NCBI RefSeq assembly: GCF_001715295.1
Contig: NZ_MDKB01000002.1
Span: forward strand, 1,882,313-1,946,312
Reading direction: 5' to 3'
Length of the DNA: 64,000 nucleotides
Source: Streptomyces griseus
GTDB taxonomy: Bacteria > Actinomycetota > Actinomycetes > Streptomycetales > Streptomycetaceae
Shown: positions 54,592 to 63,417 of the stretch, piece by piece
How the letters are laid out: each line of letters opens with the position of its first letter
Position numbering within the stretch: position 1 is the first letter of the stretch
Made by a program: the position numbers and the translations under genes
Notes under the pieces: generated by a model
Databases searched by the model: none
What the model was told of the DNA's origin: nothing
What the model saw: only the letters and a program-made list of their open reading frames with translations

Positions 54592-56418
54592 TCAGCTGGT
54601 CCTGCGGTAGGTCAGGCTCTCGCCGGTCTCCGGGACCTCCCGGCGCAGGCTCCCGTCGGGCAGCAGTGTCAGCACCGTGGGCCTGCCCGGGGTGCAGGAG
54701 GTCATCGGTTCGCCGGCCGTGACCTCGGAGGGGCCGAGGCGTACCGGGGAGCCGGGGGAGGGCTCGGCCCGCAGGGTGGCCTCGAAGACGCAGTGGTAGG
54801 AGCCGCCGGTGGCCAGCGGGCCTTCGGCCGTGAGGGACAGGACGGTCTCCCCGACCTCGCCCTGCCGGACGACCAGGTCACGGGTGGACCGGCCCGCGCC
54901 GTTGTCGACGGTTCCCGACCAGGAACCCAGATAGCCGGCAGGGATCGCGCCCTCGGCGTGCTTCCCGTCCTCGGAGGGGCCCGGCGACGGACCGGAGCCC
55001 TCCGTCCCGGAGCCCGTCGCGCCGGAGCGCGTCGCGGACGTGGTGGGCGACGGCGAGGCCGTGCCGTCTCCCTCGGTGCCGCGCATGAAGGCGTAGACCG
55101 ACCAGCCCGCCCCCAAGGCGACGAACAGCGCCACCGCGACCAGCAGCACGGTCGAGCCCGCCGAACGCCCCCGCCCCGGCACGGGGGCGGGGTGCGGGAA
55201 GTGCGGCGGTGGCGGGCCGTCCGGGGGAGTGGGCCCGAAGCCGTCGCCGTACGCCGGGGCGGGCCGGGGGTAGCCGTACGAGGGGGCCGGGACGGGCTGC
55301 TGCGGGTAGCCGTACGGGGGCGCGGGCTGCCGCGGAGGGGGGTACGCGGCCTGCGGTCCCGGCTGCGGCGGCGACGCGGCTGCGCCGGCGGGTACCCCCT
55401 CGGGGGCGGGCGGTCCGGCGGGTGTCTGCCGCGGATGCGGGGCGCCGTCGGGGCCTTCCGGGCCTTCCGGGCCTTCCGGGCCTTCCGGGTCCGGGTCCTC
55501 GGCGTCCAGCAGCTCGACCGCGTGCCGCCCCAACTGGGCGACGAGCGTGCCGGGGAGCCAGGGCTCGTCGGTCTCCGCGCCGGCGAGCCGCTCCAGGAGG
55601 TCGCCCGTCGTGGGGCGCGCGGCCGGGTCCTTCGCCAGGCAGTCCCGGATCAGCCCGACCAGGTCCACGGGTACGCCGGTGAGGTCGGGATCCTCCTGCG
55701 CGATACGGAACATCAGCGCGTGGGCCCCGCTGTCCGCCGCGCCGAAGGGAAGCCGCCCGGTGGCGGCGTACGCCAGGACGGAGCCGAGGCAGAAGACGTC
55801 GCACGCGGTGGTCACCCGCTCGCCCCGGACCTGTTCCGGTGCCATGAATCCGGGGGAGCCGATCAGGGCGCCCGTGCGGGTCGGACCGTCGGCGACGGTG
55901 TCCAGCGCCCTGGCGATGCCGAAGTCGATGACCCGGGGGCCGTCGATCGTCATCAGGACGTTGGACGGCTTCAGGTCGCGGTGGATGAGGCCGGCCCGGT
56001 GGATGTCCTGGAGGGCGCTCGCGAGCCCGGCCCCCAGGACCCGTACGGAGCGTTCGGGGAGCGGGCCGTAAGCCCCCGGCGCCCCGGCCGGGGCGCCCGG
56101 GTGGCCCGAGACGACCCGGTGGAGGGCGGGCCCGGCGACGTAACCGGTGGCCACCCACGGCACCGGCGCGTCGATGTCCGCGTCGAGGACGGGAGCGGTC
56201 CAGGCGCCGCCGACCCGCCGTGCCGCCCGCACCTCGGCCCGGAAGCGGTCGCGGAACTGCTGCTGCTGCGCGAGATCGGGACGGACCAGCTTGATGGCGA
56301 CGGTGCGTCCGCGGTCGGAGCGGGCCAGGAACACCTGTCCCATCCCGCCGGCGCCGAGGCGTCCGAGCAGGCGGTAGTTCCCGATGCGTTGCGGATCGCC
56401 GGAGCCCAGCTTCTCCAT
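54592..56418 (-). CDS. Membrane Ser/Thr protein kinase (PknB-like)
   Basis: 608 aa from the ATG at 56418 (GGGGAGGAAG upstream); the longer open frame to 56607 lacks a ribosome binding site. Kinase landmarks are LGAGGMGQVF (22-30), K43, HRDLKPSN (146-153) and DFGIA (165 onward), all intact. A Pro-rich linker of about 140 residues with PEG and PYGYP-type repeats leads to one TM helix (TVLLVAVALFVALGAGWSVY). The extracellular C-terminal domain of about 150 residues has no PASTA repeats (YLGSWSGTVDNGAGRST), so the ligand is unknown. Monocistronic. Confidence 0.92.
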   Translation of the reverse strand: MEKLGSGDPQRIGNYRLLGRLGAGGMGQVFLARSDRGRTVAIKLVRPDLAQQQQFRDRFRAEVRAARRVGGAWTAPVLDADIDAPVPWVATGYVAGPALHRVVSGHPGAPAGAPGAYGPLPERSVRVLGAGLASALQDIHRAGLIHRDLKPSNVLMTIDGPRVIDFGIARALDTVADGPTRTGALIGSPGFMAPEQVRGERVTTACDVFCLGSVLAYAATGRLPFGAADSGAHALMFRIAQEDPDLTGVPVDLVGLIRDCLAKDPAARPTTGDLLERLAGAETDEPWLPGTLVAQLGRHAVELLDAEDPDPEGPEGPEGPEGPDGAPHPRQTPAGPPAPEGVPAGAAASPPQPGPQAAYPPPRQPAPPYGYPQQPVPAPSYGYPRPAPAYGDGFGPTPPDGPPPPHFPHPAPVPGRGRSAGSTVLLVAVALFVALGAGWSVYAFMRGTEGDGTASPSPTTSATRSGATGSGTEGSGPSPGPSEDGKHAEGAIPAGYLGSWSGTVDNGAGRSTRDLVVRQGEVGETVLSLTAEGPLATGGSYHCVFEATLRAEPSPGSPVRLGPSEVTAGEPMTSCTPGRPTVLTLLPDGSLRREVPETGESLTYRRTS

Positions 56419-57819
56419 GTGCGCGCTTCCTCCCCGTACGGCCGTGGTGGGCCGGGGTCGAGGATAGCGGCGGGTTCCCCCGGCCGGACCGGGGCGGACC
56501 GGGGCCGGGCCCGCGGGTGCCGTCGCCGAGGTGACGGCGTCGCTGCGGTGCGGTTTCCTTACCGGGTTGCTATTGATGACAGGGAAACGTGAGGAGTGCT
56601 CACGCATTCCTTCGAACGCGTCGGGCTTTTTCGCGCATGCCTATGGCTCGCGGCGGTTATCCGCGAGCTGATTTCGTTACCCGCAAGTAGTGCACGTTTT
56701 TCCGAAGTGGCTCGGCGTGAGCCGTGTGGAGAACGCTGCATTGCGGGCCGGGGGACGTACTGCGGAATATCGGACGGGGACGGGGGGAATTGCTCGTGCG
56801 ATCAGCGGAGGCGAAGTGTGTTCACACCTATGGAGACGCTGTGTGGCGGCGCAACGGTTGCAGTCGGTCCGCCGCCCGCCCGGTGGCCCGTACGGCGGGG
56901 CCGCCGGGGCCCCGCACGCCGGGCCGGGAGAGGGCCCGCGGTGCCCGGCGCGGGCAGGGCGGAGTCCCTCCGGGCCCCGGCGGTCCGGATGCGCTCCGGG
57001 CCGGCGGGCGGGCCGTGCCGCGCACCGTCCTCCCCGCGCCCGGCGGTGCCGGAACCCTTGCTCCGTAGGGCGCCTGACGGAGCGTCGTGGATGCTGGGGG
57101 AGCGACGGCCCCGAGGTGTGACGCGGAGCGACCGGCAGGGGAGGGGGCCGCGACCAGTGGTCCATGCCTTTGGTCGCCGCGTGCGGGGCGGATGGCGCCC
57201 GGTGTCGAGCGCCGGTCGGGGGTGTCTGCGGTGGGTGTCCGGCGGGGCGCTGAACGCACCGACGGCACCGGCGTGTTCGCAACGGCCCGGCCGGGTGTGC
57301 CCGGCGGGGCGTGGAGGGCGCGAGATCGGCCGAATCGTGCTCAACCCGGGCCGGTGGCCCCCGTTCGGGGCCCGAATCGGGCCCGCCTGGGCGTGCGATT
57401 CGGTCATGGCCGGAGGGTGGGCGGGTCCGGCGCGTTCCAGGGGTGGATGGCCGCTACCGGACATCGGTGGATCCGCTCCGTGTCCACTCGGTCACATACC
57501 GCAGGGTAAGTGGAATGTGGAGGGTTTGAATAGGGGCCCCGGATGCAGCTTGGTGACATTTTCGCGCCGCCGGGTGTGCCCGGAGGCGCCCGGACGGGAA
57601 ATCGCGGATCGGATCCGTCCGCTTGTGCCGGTGGGCCGTTGACTGGTTCACGTCCGAGATCTAATGTCTGCGAAAGTAGCGCGATGGCGCGTAAGTGACC
57701 CTGGGAAAAGCAAACGGTTTACCGGTCAACCTCATTTGACTCCGCAGCGCCTTTGAGGGGTGAATGCAGCGCGCGTGCTTGTTTCCCGGGTCGGTCGAAT
57801 CAGTGAACGAGGGAGCGTA
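56419..57819. other. 1.4-kb region without a convincing gene
   Basis: Open frames exist on both strands (the longest is 56596-57642, plus), but all are Arg/Gly/Pro-rich, mutually overlapping and without recognised motifs or good ribosome binding sites. Base composition changes inside the block: 56550-56830 and 57500-57760 are markedly less GC-rich than 56860-57480. It must contain the promoter of the LuxR-type pair. Confidence 0.5.
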
Positions 57820-58608
57820 ATGGGTTCGGGGGTGACGGATGCGCCTGAAGGTATGCGCGGTGCTGATTCCGTGGAGCGCGCGCTCTTGGAGGCGCGGGCA
57901 CTGATCGAGTCCTCGGTGTCGATGCACCGCAGCCGGCCGGGAGGTGCCTCGCTGCTGGTGAGGGCGGACGACGGCTCGGTGGACAAGGCCGTCAAGCGCG
58001 TCATGGCGGGCGCCAAGTACTCGGCGCACCTGGCGGTGACCGGCAACTGGAAGCACTCGTCGGTGGTGATCAAGGCGGTGGCCGCGGCAGTGGCGCAGCC
58101 CGCTGCGCCGAGGAGACGGGGCCAGCTCGCCGTACGGCTGCTCGCGGCGGGCCGGGCGCTCGAACTGTCCGCCGACTGCCATCAGGGCTTCGCCGACACG
58201 TCGCTGGAAGTGCGCATGACCAACGGCGAGTTGCGCGAGGCGCTGATCGTCGACGGCCGGACCGCTCTGGTGCAGTCGGGCGACGGCTCGGGCGGCAGGC
58301 ACGCGGCGGTCGTCACGGACCCCGCGGCGGTGGGCGCGCTCGATCTGCTCTTCGCCGGAGCCTGGGCCGTCGCCCGGCCCGTCGCCGACGAACTCCGGCT
58401 GGAGGGAAGTCTGCGCGGCGAACTGGCGCGGCGGATCCTGGAGCAGCTCCGGGCGGGGCGCACCGACGACGTGGCCGCCCGGGAGATCGACGTGTCACTG
58501 CGTACCTACCGGCGCCATGTCGCCGCGATCATGCGGGTGCTCGGGGCGAACTCCCGTTTCCAGGCGGGAGTCCGCGCCGTGGAGCTCGGGTTACTGGAAC
58601 GGTGCTGA
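57820..58608 (+). CDS. LuxR-type regulator with TrmB-like domain (paralogue 1)
   Basis: 262 aa from the ATG at 57820 (GAGGGAGCG upstream). Residues 20-200 resemble a TrmB/PLD-like ligand domain (ERALLEARALIESSVSMHRS ... VRMTNGELREALIVDGRTAL). The C-terminal HTH is LARRILEQLRAGRTDDVAAR ... SLRTYRRHVAAIMRVLGANS. It lacks a receiver domain. The next gene is a diverged copy. The pair probably controls the following regulatory operon and terpenoid genes. Confidence 0.82.
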   Translation: MGSGVTDAPEGMRGADSVERALLEARALIESSVSMHRSRPGGASLLVRADDGSVDKAVKRVMAGAKYSAHLAVTGNWKHSSVVIKAVAAAVAQPAAPRRRGQLAVRLLAAGRALELSADCHQGFADTSLEVRMTNGELREALIVDGRTALVQSGDGSGGRHAAVVTDPAAVGALDLLFAGAWAVARPVADELRLEGSLRGELARRILEQLRAGRTDDVAAREIDVSLRTYRRHVAAIMRVLGANSRFQAGVRAVELGLLERC

Positions 58609-58660
58609 TGCGTCGGTCCGTGCACTGACACCAGCTGTGGAGCAACGGGGGCAACAGAAC

Positions 58661-59557
58661 ATGACGAGAAGCACACCCGAAACCGGCCCGAGCGCGGACG
58701 ACGGCGAAGGGCGCAGACCCGAGGAACCCGGCGGGGGACCCCTCGGTCCACCGGACCGCGGCCCGGACGGCCAGGAGGGGCAGGACGCCATAGAGCAGGC
58801 GCTGCTCCAGGTCAGGGCCCTGATCGAGTCGACGGTGGAGCGGCACCGCAACAGGGTCTCGTGGGACCACCAGATCGTCGCCGTGGACGGCCGGCGGGAC
58901 CATCTGCTGGACCAGGCGCGCAAGCTGGTGCTGACGGCCCGGTCGACCATCGACGTGGTGCTGGCCTCCGGCCCGAGCTGCGGGGCGGAGGCCAGGGCAC
59001 CCCTGCGGGAGCTGACCTACGTGGTGCCCGGCACCGTCCGTATGCGGCTGCTGTGCTCCCCGGCCATGATCGACGAGGACTTCGTACGCGAACAGCTCGA
59101 CCAGGGCACCCCGGTCGAGGTCCGGGTGGCCCGGGTCCCGCCCCTGCAGGCCGTCATCGTGGACGGGGCCGTCGCGCTCGTCTCGGCCGAGTCGTCGACC
59201 GGGCGCCGGGCGTCGCTCATCAAGGTGCCCGACGTCATCAGCACGCTCCGTACGCTCTACGAGGGCGTCTGGCGCAACGCGGTGCCGGCCTACGCGCGCA
59301 TCACCTTCGGCGACCACTGCCGCACGGATCTCGCCCGGCGGATACTCGGGGCCCTGCGCGCCGGGGTCACCGACGAGGTGGCCGCACGGGAACTCATCGT
59401 CTCCGTACGCACCTACCGGCGTTACGTCGCGGAGATCATGACCCTGCTGGACGCCAGCTCCCGCTTCCAGGCGGGTGTCAGGGCCGCCGAGCTCGGCCTG
59501 CTGGGCGGCATCGAGGGGCCGGGGAGGTCACCGGCCCCTCCCGCCGACGGGACCTGA
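58661..59557 (+). CDS. LuxR-type regulator with TrmB-like domain (paralogue 2)
   Basis: 298 aa, ATG at 58661, 52 bases after paralogue 1. A disordered acidic N-terminus (about 1-45) precedes the same domain order: EQALLQVRALIESTVERHRN, VEVRVARVPPLQAVIVDGAV, then LARRILGALRAGVTDEVAAR ... SVRTYRRYVAEIMTLLDASS. The HTH is clearly the closest relative of the neighbour, whereas the ligand domain has diverged, as expected after duplication with a change of signal. Confidence 0.82.
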   Translation: MTRSTPETGPSADDGEGRRPEEPGGGPLGPPDRGPDGQEGQDAIEQALLQVRALIESTVERHRNRVSWDHQIVAVDGRRDHLLDQARKLVLTARSTIDVVLASGPSCGAEARAPLRELTYVVPGTVRMRLLCSPAMIDEDFVREQLDQGTPVEVRVARVPPLQAVIVDGAVALVSAESSTGRRASLIKVPDVISTLRTLYEGVWRNAVPAYARITFGDHCRTDLARRILGALRAGVTDEVAARELIVSVRTYRRYVAEIMTLLDASSRFQAGVRAAELGLLGGIEGPGRSPAPPADGT

Positions 59558-59578
59558 CGGACCGGCGACGGCGGCCCG

Positions 59579-59597
59579 TGCTGGCAGCTTCCTGAAG
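59579..59597. repeat. 19-base repeat, copy 1 (putative operator)
   Basis: TGCTGGCAGCTTCCTGAAG, identical to 63177-63195. It contains the dyad CTTC-CT-GAAG and is followed by a -35-like TTGCCG (59598-59603). It lies before the small ORF/IclR/SARP operon. Confidence 0.7.
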
Positions 59598-59738
59598 TTG
59601 CCGTTGTCGGGCCGGGAAGCGGACGGCTACAACTGGCTGCGTCGACGGACGGCCGCGACCGGCCGCCTCGACCGGGCGCGCCTGCGTGCCCCGGCGCAGT
59701 ACCGCCACGAAGTACCGCTGACGCGAGGTGCGAACAGG

Positions 59739-60056
59739 ATGAAGGCCGGCACGGGCGGCGGACGGATCCGCCGCCACAGGGCTGCGGTTCTCCGCACGGG
59801 TCCGCCGGTCCTGTCTCCTGCGGGAGGCCGTGTCGTGTTCCCCGTCCGGTGGTGCCGGGCGGCGGGCCGGAAGGCCGTGGGCCCCCACGCGCTGCCCCCG
59901 CTCGCCTGTGCGGTGGGCGAGGAGGCGCTGATCCCCGTCTCCGGGTGCCCCACCGGTCCGTACACGACCGTCCCGGGGAGCCCGGACGCGCGGGCCGCCG
60001 CCCGGCGTGCCGAACCGGCCGGTGCGCCGGCCGAGTCCCTGGAGTGTGTTCGATGA
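59739..60056 (+). CDS. Possible small protein preceding the IclR-type gene
   Basis: 105 aa from the ATG at 59739 (weak GAGGTG upstream). It is basic at the N-terminus (RIRRHRAAVLRT), then Pro/Ala-rich, with two Cys in a PLACAVGEEALIPVSGCPTG segment. No family is recognised. The argument for a gene is its stop, which overlaps the next ATG (ATGA), and the position behind the 19-base repeat. It may be only a leader region. Confidence 0.35.
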   Translation: MKAGTGGGRIRRHRAAVLRTGPPVLSPAGGRVVFPVRWCRAAGRKAVGPHALPPLACAVGEEALIPVSGCPTGPYTTVPGSPDARAAARRAEPAGAPAESLECVR

Positions 60057-60793
60057 CCACCATGTCCTTCCCGGGACTCGCACTCCCCCACGACAGTGGG
60101 GTCGGCGTGCTGAACAAGGCCTCCCTGCTGTTGAGCGTGCTGGAGGACGGGCCCGCCTCGCTCTCCAGGATCGTGGTGGTGTCGGGGCTGACGCGTCCCA
60201 CCGCCCACCGTCTGGCCCTGGCCCTGGAGCGGTTGCGGCTCGTCACCCGGGACGCCGGGGGCCGCTTCCAGCTCGGCCCCCGGCTGGGGGAGATGGCGGT
60301 CGTCGTGCACGGGGACCGGATGCTGGACCTCGCCGGCTCCGTACTGGCCGGGCTGCGCGACCGTACCGGGGCGAGCGCCCGGCTGTACCGGCGGTGCGAG
60401 GGCGGGCAGTTGTGCGTGGCCGGTGCGGAGGTGGCGGCGGCGGGGCAGGAAACGGTGCCGGTGGGGACCGCCTTCTCCCTGCGCTCCGGTGCGGTGGCCC
60501 AGGTGCTGCTCGCCTGGGAGCAGCCCGAGGTCCTGTACGCGGGCGTCACCCGGGCCCGCTTCACCGCCGCCGCGCTGACGCAGGTGCGCCGCCGGGGCTG
60601 GGCGCAGACGCTCGGTGTCTGGGACACGGACGTCGTCACGCTGGCCGCTCCCGTGCGGGGGCCCGGCGGCCGGGTGGTCGCGGCGCTCTCCCTGTCGGGT
60701 CCGGTCCCCGTGCTGACCAGGGAACCGGCGCGGGAGTTCGGCGGTGCCGTGATCGACGCGGCACTGCGACTGGGCGAGGCGTCCGACGGATGA
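60053..60793 (+). CDS. IclR-family transcriptional regulator
   Basis: 246 aa, ATG at 60053. The N-terminal winged helix (VGVLNKASLLLSVLEDGPAS ... TRPTAHRLALALERLRLVTR) is followed by a ligand-binding GAF-like domain (LGEMAVVVHG, YRRCEGGQLCVAGAEVA, VGTAFSLRSGAVAQVLLAWE). It probably responds to a small metabolite and controls this locus. The start overlaps the preceding ORF and its stop overlaps the SARP start (ATGA), so the three are coupled. Confidence 0.88.
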   Translation: MTTMSFPGLALPHDSGVGVLNKASLLLSVLEDGPASLSRIVVVSGLTRPTAHRLALALERLRLVTRDAGGRFQLGPRLGEMAVVVHGDRMLDLAGSVLAGLRDRTGASARLYRRCEGGQLCVAGAEVAAAGQETVPVGTAFSLRSGAVAQVLLAWEQPEVLYAGVTRARFTAAALTQVRRRGWAQTLGVWDTDVVTLAAPVRGPGGRVVAALSLSGPVPVLTREPAREFGGAVIDAALRLGEASDG

Positions 60794-62799
60794 CCTTCCC
60801 CCAACAGGACGGGGGGCGGCCCCGCCTGCCGGGAGGGCAGGACGTGCCGGTGCCGCAGACGGAGTTCAGGATCCTGGGTCCCACGGAGATCTGGACGCGG
60901 GGAGTGCGCGTCCCGCTCACCGCGGCCAAGCAGCGCACGGTCCTGGCGGCGCTCCTCCTCTCCCCGGCGCGGTTCGTCTCCGACCTGTGGCTCGCCGAAC
61001 TGCTGTGGGGGCCCACCCCGCCCGCGACGAAGTCGGCACAGCTCTACACCTACGTCTCCCGGCTGCGGCGCAGTTGCGAGCCCGGCGTCCGGCTGGTGCG
61101 CAGGCACCGCGGCTACGGCCTGATCCTGGGGTCCTCCCGGCTCGACTGGAAGACGTTCCAGCGGCTGGCCGAGCAGGGGCGGCAGTACCTGGCCCAGCAC
61201 CGTTACGCGGAGGCCGCCGCATGTCTGGAGCCGGCCCTGCGGTTGTGGCGGGGGCCGGCTCTCGCGGACGTCACGGACGTGCTGGCCCGGACCGAGCTCC
61301 CCCTGCTGGAGGAGGCCCGGCTGCGGGCGCTGGACCACCGGATGGAGGCGGTCCTGGCGCTCGGCAGACACGAGACGGCGCTGCCGGAGCTCACCCGCCT
61401 GGTGGCGGAGAACCCCGCACGGGAGTCGCTGCGCGGCCACCTGATGACCGCGCTGTACCGCTGTGACCGGCAGATGGACGCGCTGCGGGTGTACGAACAG
61501 GGCCGCCGGGTCCTGCAGGAGGAGCTGGGGGTGGCCCCGGGGGCGTCGCTGCGGGCGCTCCACCGGGCGGTGCTGCTGGAGGAGCTGCCCGGCCCGGCCG
61601 CCGCCGAACCCCTGACACTGACCGTACGGCGCGCCGGGTGCGCCCCGCCGGCTCCGGACGCGGCGGCCGGCGGACCGCGGAACGCGGCGGACAGCCCCTG
61701 GAACGGACTGGTCCCGGCGATGCTGCCCGTGGACGCGCCCGGATTCGTCGGCCGCCGCGCCGAACTGACCCGCGTGGTGGAGGAGTTACGCAACAGTCGG
61801 AGCCCCTACCGAGGCGTCGTCCTGACCGGTGCGGCCGGGGTGGGCACCTCGGCGCTGGCCGTGCGCGCGGGGCACGCCTGCCGGGACGACTTCCGGCAGG
61901 GTCAGCTCTACACCGATCTGCGTGGCGAGGGAGGCCGCGCCAAGGATCCGCTGGACGTGCTCGGCAGCTTCCTGCGCGCGTTGATGTCCGTACGGGGCGC
62001 GGACCTGCCCGCCACGCTGGAGGAGCGGGTGCAGTTGTACCGCAGCGCCCTGTCCCGCCGCCGGATCCTCGTCGTGCTCGACAACGCGTCGGACGAACGC
62101 CAGGTGCGGCCCCTGCTGGCGAGCGGCCCCGGCTGCCGGGTGCTGATCAGCGGCGGCCGCCGGCTGGTCTCGATGGAGGGCGTCAGACCGGTGCCGGTCG
62201 GACGGCTCGACGACCGGGAGGCGCGCGAGCTGCTCGCCTCCCGGGTCGGCAGGGAGCGGCTGACCGCCGAACCGGGCGCCACCGGGCGGCTGCTGGACCT
62301 CTGCGAGGGCCTGCCGCTGGCCCTGCGGTTCTGCGCGACGCGGCTGATGGCCCGCCCGCAGTGGCCGGTGGCCGCACTGGTGGACCGGCTGGAGAGAGGA
62401 GAGGTCCGGCCGGACGAGTGGGAGGAGGGGGCCGACGAACTGTGGACCGTCCTGAGAGAGGGCGTCATGCGGCTGGAGCCGCCGCTGCGCCCCGTCCTGC
62501 GCGCGCTGGCCCGTACGGAGCCGGGCTCCGTCTCACCCGCCTGCCTCGCGAGGCGGCTCGACTGGTCGGAGGACCGGGCCCGCGGCGCGCTGGAGGCGCT
62601 GGTGGAGGCGGGGCTGCTGGAGGTGGTCGCCGGGAGACCCCTGGTGGGCGCGGTGGCCGACGGGGGTACGGAGGCGGCGCCGGGCGGGCCTCCTCCGTAC
62701 CCGCCGGCCGTCGCGCCGCCGCCCCAGGACCGCTACCGGTGCACACCGCTGGTCAGGCTGATGGCCCGGGGGACGGCCGCCGTGACCGACGGTCCCTGA
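60790..62799 (+). CDS. AfsR/SARP-type regulator with degenerate NB-ARC
   Basis: 669 aa. A winged-helix (about 25-105, FRILGPTEIWTRGVRVPLTA) and BTAD (about 110-255, WKTFQRLAEQGRQYL ... VYEQGRRVLQEELG) are followed by an NB-ARC-like ATPase (about 325-600, GFVGRRAELTRVVEELRNS). Walker A reads GAAGVGTS (347-354): the catalytic lysine is T353. Walker B is ILVVLDNASD. No TPR repeats follow, so it is shorter than AfsR. SARPs activate antibiotic clusters by binding direct repeats upstream of -10. The start overlaps the IclR gene. Confidence 0.9.
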   Translation: MTFPQQDGGRPRLPGGQDVPVPQTEFRILGPTEIWTRGVRVPLTAAKQRTVLAALLLSPARFVSDLWLAELLWGPTPPATKSAQLYTYVSRLRRSCEPGVRLVRRHRGYGLILGSSRLDWKTFQRLAEQGRQYLAQHRYAEAAACLEPALRLWRGPALADVTDVLARTELPLLEEARLRALDHRMEAVLALGRHETALPELTRLVAENPARESLRGHLMTALYRCDRQMDALRVYEQGRRVLQEELGVAPGASLRALHRAVLLEELPGPAAAEPLTLTVRRAGCAPPAPDAAAGGPRNAADSPWNGLVPAMLPVDAPGFVGRRAELTRVVEELRNSRSPYRGVVLTGAAGVGTSALAVRAGHACRDDFRQGQLYTDLRGEGGRAKDPLDVLGSFLRALMSVRGADLPATLEERVQLYRSALSRRRILVVLDNASDERQVRPLLASGPGCRVLISGGRRLVSMEGVRPVPVGRLDDREARELLASRVGRERLTAEPGATGRLLDLCEGLPLALRFCATRLMARPQWPVAALVDRLERGEVRPDEWEEGADELWTVLREGVMRLEPPLRPVLRALARTEPGSVSPACLARRLDWSEDRARGALEALVEAGLLEVVAGRPLVGAVADGGTEAAPGGPPPYPPAVAPPPQDRYRCTPLVRLMARGTAAVTDGP

Positions 62800-62814
62800 C
62801 CCGGACCCCACGGG

Positions 62815-63060
62815 TCAGCCGGCCGGCGGAGTGCTGGGCGGCGGGGGCTGTACGTCGTTGATGAACGCCGCCAGCAACGCGGCCCAGCGCAGCCCCTCGT
62901 CGTCCGCGACCGCGTCCTCCTCCGGGAACCCCTCCTCCTCCGGTCCGTCCCCGCCCACCCCGTCGGGGACGTCGGCCGGTGCGCACCCGTGCCTCTGTGC
63001 CCCGGTCCGCTCCGGAGTGTCCGGCACCTCGGTCGGATCCGGTGCGGCGTCCGTGCTCAT
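62815..63060 (-). CDS. Short acidic protein, possible peptide precursor
   Basis: 81 aa, ATG at 63060 with an ideal GAGGAGGG upstream. The first 50 residues are acidic and disordered (Asp, Glu, Pro), then GLRWAALLAAFINDVQ and a PPPPSTPPAG end. No signal peptide is present. It is divergent from the prenyl synthase and convergent with the SARP gene. A leader-plus-core reading (acidic leader, hydrophobic C-terminal core) is possible but unproven; an unknown regulatory protein is equally likely. Confidence 0.6.
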   Translation of the reverse strand: MSTDAAPDPTEVPDTPERTGAQRHGCAPADVPDGVGGDGPEEEGFPEEDAVADDEGLRWAALLAAFINDVQPPPPSTPPAG

Positions 63061-63417
63061 GGTTCCCTCCTCGTCGAACCGCCCCTGCCGGGCGTTCCCT
63101 CCAGAGTTGGGTACATACCTATGCCTTTTCTATACTCCGGGCCCCCGGAAGCACAGGCGGTCCCCGGCACCCCGCCTGCTGGCAGCTTCCTGAAGCGGGT
63201 ATTGCCGAGCGCGGCGGGCCGGCAGTTCCATGAACGCGTCAGGTGCAGTGCTCGCCCCGAACGCGGAGCCCACCTGTCCGGCAGGCGACCCCCCTCGTAC
63301 TGCCGGGACGCCCGGGGGTCCGGTCCCTTCGTGTGGCCGGACCACCGGAGTTGACGCGTGACGTGCCCGCCGTGCCCTCCCGCGACGCCGCGAGCCCGCC
63401 GAGAAGAGGACGAGGAC
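63061..63417. other. Divergent promoter region before the prenyl synthase
   Basis: 357 bases between the acidic protein (minus) and the prenyl synthase (plus). It contains the second copy of the 19-base repeat, a -35-like TTGCCG at 63202-63207 and no gene. Confidence 0.6.
63177..63195. repeat. 19-base repeat, copy 2 (putative operator)
   Basis: Identical to 59579-59597; here it precedes the polyprenyl diphosphate synthase gene. Confidence 0.7.

Noticed and set aside
56596..57642. 348-codon open frame on the plus strand
   Set aside because: Arg/Gly/Pro-rich throughout, competing frames on both strands, no ribosome binding site and no motif; kept only as part of the gene-free region.
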